From Bradyrhizobium diazoefficiens (GTDB lineage: Bacteria; Pseudomonadota; Alphaproteobacteria; Rhizobiales; Xanthobacteraceae): DNA of 64,000 nt. The stretch is from contig NZ_CP067101.1 in NCBI RefSeq assembly GCF_016616425.1, forward strand, positions 4,278,001 through 4,342,000, written 5' to 3'. The notes below the pieces were generated by a model. It ran no database searches. It saw nothing but the letters and a program-made list of their open reading frames with translations, and was not told the origin of the DNA. The translations under genes and the position numbers were made by a program. This document shows, one piece after another, positions 36,639 through 46,254 of this stretch (its first letter is position 1; every line of letters starts with the position of its first letter).

Positions 36639-38714
36639 TCACTCCGCTGCGGTCAGCATGTGCCCGGAGGCAAGCCGCGAGCATTCCGCCATCACGACGG
36701 ACGCACGCGCGATCGGGTTGGTCAAATAGAAGTCCTCGACCAGCGGCTTGAACGGCGCCTTCTCCGGCGAACCGCCCTTGCCCGCCAGCTTCTTGATCTG
36801 GTCGGCGGAGCCGGCCTCGATCTGGTCGAGACGGATCAGATGCGGCACGGCCTTGAAGATCGCCTGGCGCAGCGCGGCCAGTGAGTCATAGCCGAGCTTC
36901 TTGCCGAGCGCCTCCGAGAGCGCGCGGACGATCGCCCAGTCCTCGCGGGCTTCGCCCGGCGGGAATGCGGCACGTCCGGTCATCTGCACGCGGCCTTCGG
37001 TGTTGACGTAGATTGCGGACTTCTCGGTGTAGGCGGCCGCCGGCAGGATGACGTCCGCGCGATGCGCGCCACGGTCGCCATGGGTGCCGATATAGACGAC
37101 GAAGGTGCCATCCGGCGCCTTGATCTCGTCGGCGCCGAGCAGGAACAAGAGGTCGAGCGTGCCGAACGTCGTCATCTGCGCGGCGTTCAGGCCGCCGCCG
37201 GTTGCGGAGAAGCCGATATCGAGCGCGCCGACGCGCGAGGCGGTCTCATGCAGCACGCCAAAGCCGTTCCAGCCGTCCTTCACTGCGCCGACATCGAGCG
37301 CGAGCTTGGCGCTGGCCGCGAGAATAGCGGCGCCATCGTGGCGCGAGGCCGCACCAGCACCAACCATAATGATCGGCCGTTCAGCATTCTTCAGCACGTC
37401 CATGAAGGAGTGCTTGCCGGCCGCGAGCGCGCCGAGCGTCTCGGTGCCTGCGCCGAGATGGTCGTAGTCGTAAGTGAGATCGGCCTTTGCGCCGATCACG
37501 CCGACCTTGAAGCCGCCGGCGCGCCAGCGCTTGCGGATGCGGGCGTTGAACACCGCCGCCTCTTTCCGCGGGTTCGCGCCGACGATGAGCAGCGCATCCG
37601 CCTGCTCCACGCCTGCAAGCGTCGGGTTGAAGATGTAGGAGCCGCGGCCGAGCGCGGGATCGAAGGCGTCGCCGCCCTGCACCGCCAGATTGCCCGAGCC
37701 GTATTTGGCCAGCAGGTCCTTCAGCGCGAACATCTCCTCGACGCCGGCGAGATCGCCGGCGATCGCGCCGATGCGCTTGCCGTCGGTGCGGGCCGCTTTC
37801 GCAGCGATCGCGGCAAAGGCCTCCGGCCAGCTCGCCGCGCGCAGCTTGCCGGCCTCACGGATATAGGGCCGGTCGAGCCGCTGGGTCCGCAGGCCGTCGA
37901 CGATGTGGCGGGTCTTGTCGGAGATCCACTCCTCGTTCACGGCCTCGTTGATGCGCGGCAGCACGCGCATCACTTCACGGCCGCGGGTGTCGACGCGGAT
38001 TGCAGATCCAATGCCGTCCATGACGTCGATCGACTGGGTCTTGCCGAGCTCCCACGGGCGCGCGGCAAACGCATAGGGCTTCGAGGTCAGGGCCCCGACC
38101 GGGCAGATGTCGACGAGGTTGCCCTGCAATTCCGAGGTCAGCGCGTGCTCCAGATAGGTCGTGATCTCCATGTCCTCGCCGCGGCCGGTCGCGCCCATTT
38201 CGGGCGCGCCGGCGACCTCCGCCGAGAAGCGGACGCATCGGGTGCACTGGATGCAGCGGTTCATCGAGGTCTTGACCAGCGCGCCGAGATATTTGTCCTC
38301 GACCGCGCGCTTGTTCTCGGCGAAGCGGCTGGTGTCGACACCATAGCCCATCGCCTGGTCCTGCAGATCGCACTCGCCGCCCTGGTCGCAGATCGGGCAA
38401 TCCAGCGGATGATTGATCAGAAGGAATTCCATCACGCCTTCGCGCGCCTTCTTCACCATCGGCGAACGCGTGGAAATCTCCGGCGGCTCGCCTTTCGGGC
38501 CCGGGCGGCAATCGCGCACGCCCCAGGCGCAGCTTGCGACCGGCTTCGGGCCGCCCTTCACCTCGACGAGGCACATCCGGCAATTGCCGGCGATCGACAG
38601 CCGCTCGTGATAGCAGAAGCGCGGAATCTCGGCGCCGGCCGCCTCGCACGCCTGGAGCAGCGTGTACTCGGCGGGAACATCGATCTCTTTGCCGTCGATG
38701 ATGAGCTTGGTCAT
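36639..38714 (-). CDS. nuoG: NADH-quinone oxidoreductase subunit G
   Basis: This is a 691-residue peripheral-arm subunit. The N-terminal ferredoxin domain holds the 2Fe-2S ligands in PRFCYHERLSIAGNCRMCLV and a later Cys. The His/Cys motif for N5 is HPLDCPICDQGGECDLQDQ, and the next ligands are RCIQCTRCVRF and LVDICPVGALTSKPYAF. A molybdopterin-oxidoreductase-like domain without cofactor follows. The start at 38714 (MTKLIIDGKEIDVP) is correct for the family; the frame extends upstream only as a shadow of nuoF. The gap to nuoF is 5 bases. Confidence 0.97.
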   Translation of the reverse strand: MTKLIIDGKEIDVPAEYTLLQACEAAGAEIPRFCYHERLSIAGNCRMCLVEVKGGPKPVASCAWGVRDCRPGPKGEPPEISTRSPMVKKAREGVMEFLLINHPLDCPICDQGGECDLQDQAMGYGVDTSRFAENKRAVEDKYLGALVKTSMNRCIQCTRCVRFSAEVAGAPEMGATGRGEDMEITTYLEHALTSELQGNLVDICPVGALTSKPYAFAARPWELGKTQSIDVMDGIGSAIRVDTRGREVMRVLPRINEAVNEEWISDKTRHIVDGLRTQRLDRPYIREAGKLRAASWPEAFAAIAAKAARTDGKRIGAIAGDLAGVEEMFALKDLLAKYGSGNLAVQGGDAFDPALGRGSYIFNPTLAGVEQADALLIVGANPRKEAAVFNARIRKRWRAGGFKVGVIGAKADLTYDYDHLGAGTETLGALAAGKHSFMDVLKNAERPIIMVGAGAASRHDGAAILAASAKLALDVGAVKDGWNGFGVLHETASRVGALDIGFSATGGGLNAAQMTTFGTLDLLFLLGADEIKAPDGTFVVYIGTHGDRGAHRADVILPAAAYTEKSAIYVNTEGRVQMTGRAAFPPGEAREDWAIVRALSEALGKKLGYDSLAALRQAIFKAVPHLIRLDQIEAGSADQIKKLAGKGGSPEKAPFKPLVEDFYLTNPIARASVVMAECSRLASGHMLTAAE

Positions 38715-38719
38715 GTCTC

Positions 38720-40045
38720 TTACTCCGCCGCGACCATGTTCATGGGATCGCGGACGCCGGCATCGTCGACGTCGGCCCTGTGCGAATACTGGTCGATGCG
38801 CGCTTCGATCTCGTGACGGAAATGCGCGATCAGGCCCTGGATCGGCCAGGCCGCTGCGTCGCCGAGCGCGCAGATGGTGTGGCCTTCGACCTGCTTCGTC
38901 ACTTCCAGCAGCATGTCGATCTCGCGCTTGTGGGCGCGGCCCTCGGCCATGCGGGTCAAGACGCGCCACATCCAGCCCGTGCCCTCGCGGCATGGCGTGC
39001 ACTGGCCGCAGCTCTCGTGCTTGTAGAAATAGGAGATGCGGGCGATGGCGCGGATCAAATCGGTCGACTTGTCCATCACGATCACGGCTGCGGTACCGAG
39101 ACCCGAGCGCAGCTTGCTCAGGCTGTCGAAATCCATGGGAGTGTCGATGATCTGCTCGGCCGGCACCATGCGCACCGACGAGCCGCCTGGGATCACGGCC
39201 TTGAGGTTGTCCCAGCCACCGCGAATGCCGCCGCAATGCTTGTCGATCAGCTCGCGGAACGGGATGCCCATGGCTTCCTCGACGTTGCAGGGCCGCTCGA
39301 CATGACCGGAAATGCAGAAGAGTTTCGTGCCGACATTGTTCGGACGGCCGATACCAGCGAACCAGGCCGCGCCACGGCGCAGGATGTCGGGCGCAACCGC
39401 GATCGACTCGACGTTGTTGACGGTGGTCGGGCAGCCGAACAGGCCGACATTGGCCGGGAACGGCGGCTTCAGCCGCGGCTGGCCCTTCTTGCCCTCGAGG
39501 CTTTCGAGCAGCGCGGTTTCCTCGCCGCAGATATAGGCGCCGGCGCCGTGCGCGACGTAGATGTCGAACGGCCAGCCGTTGACATTGTCCTTGCCGACCA
39601 GCTTGGCCTCGTAGGCCTGGTCGATCGCGGCCTGGAGATGCTCGCGCTCGCGGATGAACTCGCCGCGAACATAGATGTAGCAGGCATGCGCGTTCATCGC
39701 GCAGCTCGCGATCAGGCAGCCCTCGATCAACAGATGGGGATCATGCCGCATGATCTCCCGATCCTTGCAGGTGCCGGGCTCGGATTCGTCGGCGTTGACG
39801 ACGAGATAGCTCGGCCGGCCGTCGGTCGATTCCTTCGGCATGAACGACCATTTCAGGCCGGTCGGAAAGCCCGCGCCGCCGCGACCGCGCAGGCCGGAGG
39901 CCTTCATCTCGTTGATGATCCAGTCGCGGCCCTTGTCGATAATGGCCTTGGTGCCGTCCCAGGCGCCACGGCGCCGCGCACCCTCGAGCCCCCAGTCATG
40001 AAGGCCATAGAGGTTCTTGAAGATGCGGTCCTTGTCCTCGAGCAT
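38720..40045 (-). CDS. nuoF: NADH-quinone oxidoreductase subunit F (NADH/FMN site)
   Basis: This 441-residue subunit oxidises NADH through FMN. The FMN-binding [18 protein letters not shown] is near residue 55, the NADH site is in [18 protein letters not shown], and the N3 cluster is [17 protein letters not shown] with a later Cys in [11 protein letters not shown]. The length is standard. It is preceded by a 15-base gap and a small membrane-protein gene not usually found in nuo operons. Confidence 0.98.
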   Translation of the reverse strand: MLEDKDRIFKNLYGLHDWGLEGARRRGAWDGTKAIIDKGRDWIINEMKASGLRGRGGAGFPTGLKWSFMPKESTDGRPSYLVVNADESEPGTCKDREIMRHDPHLLIEGCLIASCAMNAHACYIYVRGEFIREREHLQAAIDQAYEAKLVGKDNVNGWPFDIYVAHGAGAYICGEETALLESLEGKKGQPRLKPPFPANVGLFGCPTTVNNVESIAVAPDILRRGAAWFAGIGRPNNVGTKLFCISGHVERPCNVEEAMGIPFRELIDKHCGGIRGGWDNLKAVIPGGSSVRMVPAEQIIDTPMDFDSLSKLRSGLGTAAVIVMDKSTDLIRAIARISYFYKHESCGQCTPCREGTGWMWRVLTRMAEGRAHKREIDMLLEVTKQVEGHTICALGDAAAWPIQGLIAHFRHEIEARIDQYSHRADVDDAGVRDPMNMVAAE

Positions 40046-40060
40046 ATCAGTGCTTTCCGA

Positions 40061-40225
40061 TCAACGATTGGACTGCTTGTAGGCAAGTCCGGCGGCGCAG
40101 ACGGCAAAGGTCAGCGCCCAGAGCAGGCTGGTTTCCAGCGACGCGCTCAAGCTGAAACGCTGCAGCAGGAAAATGAATGTAGCCGCAACAGTGGCAGGCA
40201 TCGCGATGAAGCCCCACCTCTTCAT
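40061..40225 (-). CDS. Small two-helix membrane protein between nuoE and nuoF
   Basis: This protein of about 54 residues (68 if the upstream ATG at 40267 is used) is inserted between nuoE and nuoF. It contains two hydrophobic segments: GFIAMPATVAATFIFLLQRF and LLWALTFAVCAAGLAY. The ATG at 40225 has AGGGGAG upstream, and the alternative ATG at 40267 overlaps the nuoE stop. I do not recognise a family. Its position suggests a complex I assembly or accessory role, but this is inference only. Confidence 0.65.
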   Translation of the reverse strand: MKRWGFIAMPATVAATFIFLLQRFSLSASLETSLLWALTFAVCAAGLAYKQSNR

Positions 40226-40266
40226 GGCATCGCTCCCCTGCACCGATGGTTGCGAGAGATCGCGCA

Positions 40267-40878
40267 TCAGGTGATCTCCTTCAGCGTGGTCGGCCCGGTG
40301 ATCGGCGCCGAGAACTGGCGACCATTCTGCGGACCCGGCTTGGGCGGATTGCCCGAAGCAAAGCCGTCGAGCACCTTGCCAAAACTCTCCTTGGTCAGGT
40401 CCTCATAGGTGTCCTTGCCGATCAGCACCATCGGCGCGTTCACGCAGGCGCCCAGGCACTCCACCTCTTCCCAGCTGAAATTGCCATCCTTGGACAGATG
40501 GAAGGGCTCGTGATGGATGCGGTGCTCGCAGACATGGATCAGATCCTCGGCGCCGCGCAGACGGCATGGCGTGGTGCCGCAGACCTGGACGTGAGCCTTC
40601 TTGCCGACGGGGGCGAGCTGGAACATCGTGTAGAAGGTCGCGACCTCGAGCACGCGGATATAGGGCATGTCGAGCATCTCGGCGACGACGCGGATCGCGG
40701 CTTCCGGGACCCAGCCGTCGTGCTGCTCCTGCGCGCGCCAGAGGATCGCGATGACCGCGGAGGCCTGGCGGCCGGCCGGATATTTCGCGATCTGCTGCTT
40801 GGCGAACGCGAGGTTCTCCTCCGTGAACGCGAAGCTCGCGGGCTGGACTTCCTTCGGTGCTAGTCGGCGGACGGACAT
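40267..40878 (-). CDS. nuoE: NADH-quinone oxidoreductase subunit E (2Fe-2S)
   Basis: This 203-residue thioredoxin-like subunit carries cluster N1a. The ligand Cys residues are in [14 protein letters not shown] and in [13 protein letters not shown], separated by about 36 residues as expected. An N-terminal helical region ([20 protein letters not shown]) and a C-terminal extension, usual in Alphaproteobacteria, frame the domain. It follows the FkbM methyltransferase gene after 12 bases. Confidence 0.97.
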   Translation of the reverse strand: MSVRRLAPKEVQPASFAFTEENLAFAKQQIAKYPAGRQASAVIAILWRAQEQHDGWVPEAAIRVVAEMLDMPYIRVLEVATFYTMFQLAPVGKKAHVQVCGTTPCRLRGAEDLIHVCEHRIHHEPFHLSKDGNFSWEEVECLGACVNAPMVLIGKDTYEDLTKESFGKVLDGFASGNPPKPGPQNGRQFSAPITGPTTLKEIT

Positions 40879-40890
40879 CTCTTCAATCTC

Positions 40891-41853
40891 TCACTGCATG
40901 CGGCGCGCGGTTTTCGCATTCAGGGCATTGATCCTGTCCTGCCAGAATGCGCTTGCGGTGCCGAAAACATTGTAGCCGACGTGGGTCGAGACCTTGATGC
41001 GGTCGAGGATCGACAGCTCGGTCACGGTCTCCATCCGGTTGCTGCGCGGATCGAACACGATCAGCTTCAGCGGGGTCTGCTCGAGGATGAAGCGCGACAC
41101 GGCATGGGAGCGGTCGCTGCCGTGCTCCTCGCACATGATGACGCTGTCGGCCTGGAGCAGCCGGGCGCCGCCCTTGATCGCCTCGATCTCGACGCCCTCG
41201 ACGTCGAGCTTGATCAGGTACTTGCCGGTGCTCGCGACCTTGCCGTCGTCGATCAGGTTGTCGAGCGCGATCACGGGCACGTCCTCACCGTCCGCCGATG
41301 GACCGCCGGCGATGCTGAAGGCTTCGTGCTTGGTGCCTGATAGGCGCGCCGTGCCGCGGGCGGCGCCAATCGCGCATTTCATGGTCTCGAAGCGATTGCC
41401 GTTGACGCGCGCATTGTTGGCGAGCTTCGGGTAGTTCTGTCCCGACGGCTCGATCGCGATCGCCTTGTGTGCGCCGAACGGCTTGCTCGAGACCAGCACC
41501 GACCAGTAGCCGTAGTTGGCGCCGCAATCGAGCAGCGTGTAGTCGACCTCGACGGAGTCGGCGAACAGCAGCTCGAGCTCGTCCTCGTAATTATAGGAGC
41601 GGTTGAGCAGCTTGCTCCAATAACCGTCGCCGTAGGGGAATTCGAACACGGCGTCGGGATTGAGCCTGATCGCGATGTTGCGTTCGGGCAGCGTCTTGCG
41701 CAGCAAATTCGCGCAGGCGATGTAGCCCATATGCGAGAAGTGCGAGGAGATCTTCGATCCCGTCACCAGCGCCAAGGCAGCCGTCCGCTCCCACAGGTTG
41801 GCCCCTTCAAGGGCCCCCGAGGCACGGTCAAACTGGATTGGCGCCTGCACCAT
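40891..41853 (-). CDS. FkbM-family methyltransferase embedded in the nuo operon
   Basis: This is a 320-residue SAM-dependent methyltransferase of the FkbM type. Motif I is LLDCGANYGYWSVLVS near residue 105, followed by the acidic strand-2 end AIAIEPSGQNYPKLANNARV. The family-diagnostic YLIKLDVEGVEIEAIKGGAR is near residue 235. About 100 residues precede the domain. Its ATG overlaps the nuoD stop (ATGA) and nuoE begins 12 bases after it, so it is co-translated with complex I genes. FkbM enzymes usually methylate sugars or lipids. Here a role in modifying complex I or a quinone-related target is possible but unproven. A chance insertion retained in the operon is the alternative. Confidence 0.9.
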   Translation of the reverse strand: MVQAPIQFDRASGALEGANLWERTAALALVTGSKISSHFSHMGYIACANLLRKTLPERNIAIRLNPDAVFEFPYGDGYWSKLLNRSYNYEDELELLFADSVEVDYTLLDCGANYGYWSVLVSSKPFGAHKAIAIEPSGQNYPKLANNARVNGNRFETMKCAIGAARGTARLSGTKHEAFSIAGGPSADGEDVPVIALDNLIDDGKVASTGKYLIKLDVEGVEIEAIKGGARLLQADSVIMCEEHGSDRSHAVSRFILEQTPLKLIVFDPRSNRMETVTELSILDRIKVSTHVGYNVFGTASAFWQDRINALNAKTARRMQ

Positions 41854-43049
41854 CACCGATCGACCTCTCCGAACACGATGTCGAGCGAGCCGAGGATCGC
41901 CGAGACGTCGGCGAGCAGATGGCCGCGGCAGATGTGATCCATGGCCTGGAGATGGGCAAAGCCCGGCGCGCGGATCTTGCACTTGTAGGGCTTGTTGGTG
42001 CCGTCGGAGACGAGGTAGACGCCGAACTCGCCCTTGGGCGCCTCGACCGCGGTATAGACCTCGCCGGCCGGCACGTGGACGCCTTCGGTGTAGAGCTTGA
42101 AATGGTGGATCAGCGCTTCCATCGAGCGCTTCATCTCGCCACGGCGCGGCGGCGCGACCTTGTTGTCGGCGACGACGACGGGGCCCTTCCCCTCGGGCGC
42201 GTTCAGCTTCTGGATGCACTGCCTCATGATGCGCACGGACTGGCGCATCTCTTCCATGCGGATCAGATAGCGGTCGTAGCAGTCGCCGTTCTTGCCGATC
42301 GGAATGTCGAAATCCATCTCGGCGTAACACTCATAGGGCTGCGACTTGCGCAGGTCCCAGGCCGCGCCCGAGCCGCGCACCATCACTCCCGAGAAACCCC
42401 ACTCCCAGGCTTCCTTCAGCGATACCACGCCGATGTCGACGTTGCGCTGCTTGAAGATGCGGTTGGCGGTGAGCAGCCGGTCGAGGTCGTCCACCACTTT
42501 CAGGAACGGATCGCACCAGGCCTCGATGTCGTCGACCAGCTTCTGCGGCAGGTCCTGGTGCACGCCGCCGACCCGGAAGAATGCCGCATGCATGCGCGCG
42601 CCCGAGGCGCGCTCGTAAAACACCATCAGCTTTTCGCGCTCTTCAAAACCCCACAGCGGCGGGGTCAGCGCGCCGACGTCCATCGCCTGCGTCGTGACGT
42701 TGAGCAGGTGCGAGAGGATGCGCCCGATCTCGCAATAGAGCACGCGGATCAACTGCCCGCGGCGCGGCACTTCGATGCCGAGCAGCTTTTCCGCCGCGAG
42801 GCAGAACGCATGCTCCTGGTTCATCGGCGCCACATAGTCGAGTCGATCGAAATACCCGATCGCCTGCAGATAGGTCTTCTGCTCGATCAGCTTTTCGGTG
42901 CCGCGATGCAGGAGACCAATGTGCGGGTCGACACGCGCAACGACCTCACCATCCAATTCGAGCACAAGACGCAGAACGCCGTGCGCGGCAGGATGCTGCG
43001 GACCAAAGTTGATGGTAAAGTTTCTGAGGTTCTCAGGTTGTTCATTCAT
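41853..43049 (-). CDS. nuoD: NADH-quinone oxidoreductase subunit D
   Basis: This 398-residue subunit forms the quinone-binding site with NuoB. Recognisable parts are [20 protein letters not shown] near the N-terminus (quinone-site His), [40 protein letters not shown] and the C-terminal DIVFGEVDR, which is the family ending. It begins 2 bases after nuoC and overlaps the methyltransferase gene. Confidence 0.98.
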   Translation of the reverse strand: MNEQPENLRNFTINFGPQHPAAHGVLRLVLELDGEVVARVDPHIGLLHRGTEKLIEQKTYLQAIGYFDRLDYVAPMNQEHAFCLAAEKLLGIEVPRRGQLIRVLYCEIGRILSHLLNVTTQAMDVGALTPPLWGFEEREKLMVFYERASGARMHAAFFRVGGVHQDLPQKLVDDIEAWCDPFLKVVDDLDRLLTANRIFKQRNVDIGVVSLKEAWEWGFSGVMVRGSGAAWDLRKSQPYECYAEMDFDIPIGKNGDCYDRYLIRMEEMRQSVRIMRQCIQKLNAPEGKGPVVVADNKVAPPRRGEMKRSMEALIHHFKLYTEGVHVPAGEVYTAVEAPKGEFGVYLVSDGTNKPYKCKIRAPGFAHLQAMDHICRGHLLADVSAILGSLDIVFGEVDR

Positions 43050-43051
43050 GA

Positions 43052-43663
43052 TCAGACCTTCGGCCCCGCCTTTTCATCGCCCGGCAGCGGATAGTCCGCG
43101 CCTTCCCATGGCGAGAGAAAATCGAACTTGCGGAATTCCTGGCTGAGCCGGACCGGCTCGTACACCACGCGCTTTTCCTGGTCGTCGTAACGGACCTCGA
43201 CGAAGCCGGTGAGCGGAAAGTCCTTGCGCAGCGGATGGCCTTCGAACCCGTAATCGGTGAGGATGCGGCGCATGTCGGGATGGCCGACGAAGAACACGCC
43301 ATAGAGGTCGTAAGCCTCGCGCTCGAACCAGTCCGCGCCGGGGAACAATTCGATCAGCGACGGCACCTGCGTGGTCTCGTCGGCCTGGGCCTTGAGCCGG
43401 ATCCGCGCATTCAGGGTCGGCGACAGGAAGTGATAGATCACGTCGAACCGCTTCTCACGGTCCGGATAGTCCACTGCCGTGATGTCGGTGAAGTTGACGA
43501 AGCGGCAATTCGGATCATCGCGGAGGTACTTGACCACCTCGACGATCTTGCTGGCCTCGACCTCAACCGTGAGCTGGTTGAAGGCGACCGAATGACCGGT
43601 GGCGGCGCCCGGAAGCGCGCTAACGATCGTCTGCCCCAGGGCGTCGAGCTTGCCATCGTCCAT
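43052..43663 (-). CDS. nuoC: NADH-quinone oxidoreductase subunit C
   Basis: This 203-residue peripheral-arm subunit supports NuoD and NuoI. Family features are [39 protein letters not shown] and [20 protein letters not shown]. It is a separate gene, not the NuoCD fusion of enterobacteria. The start [11 protein letters not shown] at 43663 follows the nuoB stop by 11 bases; the frame upstream is a shadow of nuoB. Confidence 0.97.
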   Translation of the reverse strand: MDDGKLDALGQTIVSALPGAATGHSVAFNQLTVEVEASKIVEVVKYLRDDPNCRFVNFTDITAVDYPDREKRFDVIYHFLSPTLNARIRLKAQADETTQVPSLIELFPGADWFEREAYDLYGVFFVGHPDMRRILTDYGFEGHPLRKDFPLTGFVEVRYDDQEKRVVYEPVRLSQEFRKFDFLSPWEGADYPLPGDEKAGPKV

Positions 43664-43674
43664 GACGTAAAACC

Positions 43675-44262
43675 TTAGCGTTCGATGGTGCCGGTGCGGC
43701 GGATCTTCTTTTGCAGCAGCAAGATGCCGTAGAGCAGCGCTTCGGCTGTGGGCGGACAGCCCGGCACGTAGATGTCGATCGGCACGATGCGGTCGCAGCC
43801 GCGCACGACCGAGTAGGAATAGTGATAATAGCCGCCGCCATTGGCGCAGGAACCCATCGAGATGACGTAGCGAGGCTCCGGCATCTGGTCGTAGACCTTG
43901 CGCAACGCAGGCGCCATCTTGTTGGTCAGCGTGCCCGCGACGATCATCACGTCGGACTGACGCGGCGAGGCACGCGGCGCGAAGCCGAAACGCTCGACGT
44001 CGTAGCGCGGCATCGAAACCTGCATCATCTCGACCGCGCAGCAGGCGAGACCGAAGGTCATCCACATCAGGGAGCCGGTACGCGCCCAGGTGATGAGATC
44101 GTCGGTCGCGGCCACGAAGAAGCCCTTGTCGGACAGCTCGTGATTGACCTCGAGGAAGAACGGATCATTGGCCCCGACCGGCTTGCCGGTCGACGGATCC
44201 AATATGCCCTTGGGGGCCGGCGCGACGCCCGGACCTGTGGACAATGCTGGGTTCAATCCCAT
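43675..44262 (-). CDS. nuoB: NADH-quinone oxidoreductase subunit B (cluster N2)
   Basis: This 195-residue subunit holds the terminal cluster N2. Ligands are the tandem Cys in [11 protein letters not shown], then [14 protein letters not shown] and [12 protein letters not shown]. The start at 44262 (MGLNPAL) has GGGAG upstream and overlaps the nuoA stop; an in-frame ATG at 44283 is possible. The N-terminal extension before the domain is of normal alphaproteobacterial length. Confidence 0.97.
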   Translation of the reverse strand: MGLNPALSTGPGVAPAPKGILDPSTGKPVGANDPFFLEVNHELSDKGFFVAATDDLITWARTGSLMWMTFGLACCAVEMMQVSMPRYDVERFGFAPRASPRQSDVMIVAGTLTNKMAPALRKVYDQMPEPRYVISMGSCANGGGYYHYSYSVVRGCDRIVPIDIYVPGCPPTAEALLYGILLLQKKIRRTGTIER

Positions 44263-44618
44263 TCGAGTGCTCCCTTCTTCCATTCATAGGCGAACCCGAC
44301 CGTCAGCACGGCGAGGAACACCACCATGGACCAGAAGCCGGTCGCGCCAAGCTTGCCGAACGCCACCGCCCAGGGAAACAGGAACGCCACCTCGAGGTCG
44401 AAGATGATGAAGAGGATGGCGACCAGGTAGAAGCGGACGTCGAACTTCATGCGGGCGTCGTCGAAGGCGTTGAAACCGCACTCATACGCCGACAGCTTTT
44501 CCGGATCCGGCTGCTGGAACGCCACGATGAAGGGCGCGATCAGCAGCACCAGGCCGATGAGGCCCGCTACCCCTATAAAGACGACGAGTGGAAGATAGTT
44601 CTGTAGAATGCCGCTCAT
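44253..44618 (-). CDS. nuoA: NADH-quinone oxidoreductase subunit A
   Basis: This 121-residue membrane subunit has three helices and is the first gene of the complex I operon. The family loop [20 protein letters not shown] with its Cys, and [20 protein letters not shown] with conserved acidic residues, are clear. The ATG at 44618 fits the family start ([16 protein letters not shown]). The promoter should lie in the 44619-44865 gap, where I cannot place boxes with confidence. Confidence 0.97.
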   Translation of the reverse strand: MSGILQNYLPLVVFIGVAGLIGLVLLIAPFIVAFQQPDPEKLSAYECGFNAFDDARMKFDVRFYLVAILFIIFDLEVAFLFPWAVAFGKLGATGFWSMVVFLAVLTVGFAYEWKKGALEWD

Positions 44619-44865
44619 TGGCGAGCCCTTTTTCCCGCAGCCTCGGGACAGCCACGGATTCGTCCGATTTGGAATTATTCTGAGCCTTAGCGCAGTGCAC
44701 CAATGGGCGCAAGACACGCTCTTTTCAGGCCCTTTGCCGCCCCCGGAACGATGAAAATCCCGGAATCGCCCCGCGCTGGTATGGAGCAGATCGCCAGGCC
44801 CAGCAAGGGCGGCCATCGCTTTACGGGGCAGCAAATCTGGGGTTGCGGCGTGCCGCAGGAGCTGG

Positions 44866-45096
44866 CTATTTGCCGCGCGGCGTCCGCGAAAACTGCCCGG
44901 TTTTCCGGATGCGGCAGCGAACCCATACCCAGGCAATGACCAGCACGGGAGCGCCGACCGTCACCCAGGCGACATATCGGCCGACCGTGCCCCAGAGCAG
45001 CGCAGCCACGAGACCGGAGATGGTCGCGGCCGCGATCAGGATTGGTGCAGCAAAGACACGTATCCACAGCCGTGCGCGATCAGACGAGCCAGGCAT
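44866..45096 (-). CDS. Small two-helix membrane protein after the PepSY gene
   Basis: This 76-residue protein has two hydrophobic stretches ([20 protein letters not shown] and [18 protein letters not shown]) and a basic C-terminus ([10 protein letters not shown]). The ATG at 45096 overlaps the stop of the PepSY gene by one base (TGATG). It is the third gene of the iron-uptake module and likely works in the inner membrane with the PepSY protein. The family is not recognised, although such small proteins often follow PepSY reductase genes. Confidence 0.72.
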   Translation of the reverse strand: MPGSSDRARLWIRVFAAPILIAAATISGLVAALLWGTVGRYVAWVTVGAPVLVIAWVWVRCRIRKTGQFSRTPRGK

Positions 45097-46232
45097 CACG
45101 ACGGAACCGGGGCTCGCCTGGCGAATGCGTCAGCGCGCACAGCCGCTCGCTTCCGCCGCCGGGCCAGCCAGAGGTAAAGGCCGCTGCCGATCACGATGAT
45201 CGTGAGCAGGTCGAGCGCGGCCCAGATCAGCTTCAGCGGCATGCCGCCATAATCACCGAAATGCAGCGGCTGCGAGATCAGAAGTGCCTGGAGATAGACG
45301 GGCAGAGCCCGGCTGTCGGCCACCTCCCCGGTTTCGCCGTCCAGCAGCACCGGCTTGAGGAGCCGCGCCGTCAGTGCCGTGTCGCCGCGCATGAAGGCGG
45401 CGAAATGGTGCGAGGATGTGAAGGGCGTGCCCGGAAACGCGATGAAGGCGACCTCCATACCGGGAGCCGCTTGCCTCGCGCGCGCGACGACACTGTCGAG
45501 CGAGGCGAGATGCGACGGCGCCGGCTTGCCGGCATAGGGCGCGACCATGCTGGCGAGCTCGGTCGCCTTCCACTGGTTGAGCATCAGCTCGGCCCAGGTG
45601 TTGACGACGCCGGTCAGCCCGACCACCAGCGCCCAGGCGACCGTCACCACCCCGATCAGATTGTGCCAGTCGAGCCAGCGCACCCGGCGCGAGGCCCGGT
45701 CGCGGATGGTGGCAAAGCGCAGCCGACGCGTGAAGGGCCAGTACAGCACCACGCCGGAGATGACGGCCACGGCAAACAACAGGCCCATCGCGCCCAAAAA
45801 CAGCTTTCCGGGCTGGCCGGCAAACATGTCGGTGTGCAGCTTGAGCACGATCAGCATCGGGCCGACACCGACCGGCCCGAGCAGCCTGGCCGAGACCGCA
45901 TCGAAGGCACGCACGGTCGCGTTGTCGGGCGCACCATCGGTGGTGGCGTTGGTGAAGGCCGTGACGATGCCGGGCTCGTCCTTGTCCCAGGCGATATATT
46001 GCAGCACCCGCCCGGGATCGGCGGCGAGCGCGGCGTCGGCGACTTGCTGGGGCGTCGCGCGCGCCGCGCTCGCATGAGCTTCGGGCTGGGGGGCATAGCC
46101 CAGAAGCTCGTCGATCTCATGATAGAAGATCAGCGGCAGCCCGGTCAGGCAGAGCAAAAGCAGGAACGCGGTCGAGATCAGGCTGATCCAGGTATGGACC
46201 ACCGACCAGAGCCTGACCGTGCGCGCTTTCAC
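45096..46232 (-). CDS. PepSY-associated membrane protein (siderophore-iron reductase-like)
   Basis: This is a roughly 378-residue inner-membrane protein of the PepSY_TM family with four main helices and large periplasmic loops. The first helix region is LWSVVHTWISLISTAFLLLL with the conserved His, then LKLHTDMFAGQPGKLFLGAM, RVRWLDWHNLIGVVTVAWAL and QPLHFGDYGGMPLKLIWAAL. The repeated His in helices could hold haem. Members encoded beside siderophore receptors (PiuB/FsrB-like) probably reduce ferric siderophores. I choose the GTG at 46232, which has an AAGGAAGGGG ribosome site, over the ATG at 46337 that overlaps the receptor gene. Confidence 0.85.
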   Translation of the reverse strand: MKARTVRLWSVVHTWISLISTAFLLLLCLTGLPLIFYHEIDELLGYAPQPEAHASAARATPQQVADAALAADPGRVLQYIAWDKDEPGIVTAFTNATTDGAPDNATVRAFDAVSARLLGPVGVGPMLIVLKLHTDMFAGQPGKLFLGAMGLLFAVAVISGVVLYWPFTRRLRFATIRDRASRRVRWLDWHNLIGVVTVAWALVVGLTGVVNTWAELMLNQWKATELASMVAPYAGKPAPSHLASLDSVVARARQAAPGMEVAFIAFPGTPFTSSHHFAAFMRGDTALTARLLKPVLLDGETGEVADSRALPVYLQALLISQPLHFGDYGGMPLKLIWAALDLLTIIVIGSGLYLWLARRRKRAAVRADAFARRAPVPS

Positions 46233-46254
46233 GATGCCCGCCCCTTCCTTGCAC

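Noticed and set aside
36639..39236. 865-residue form of NuoG
   Set aside because: The part before 38714 overlaps nuoF in another frame and is not NuoG-like; the family start is MTKLIIDGKEIDVP.
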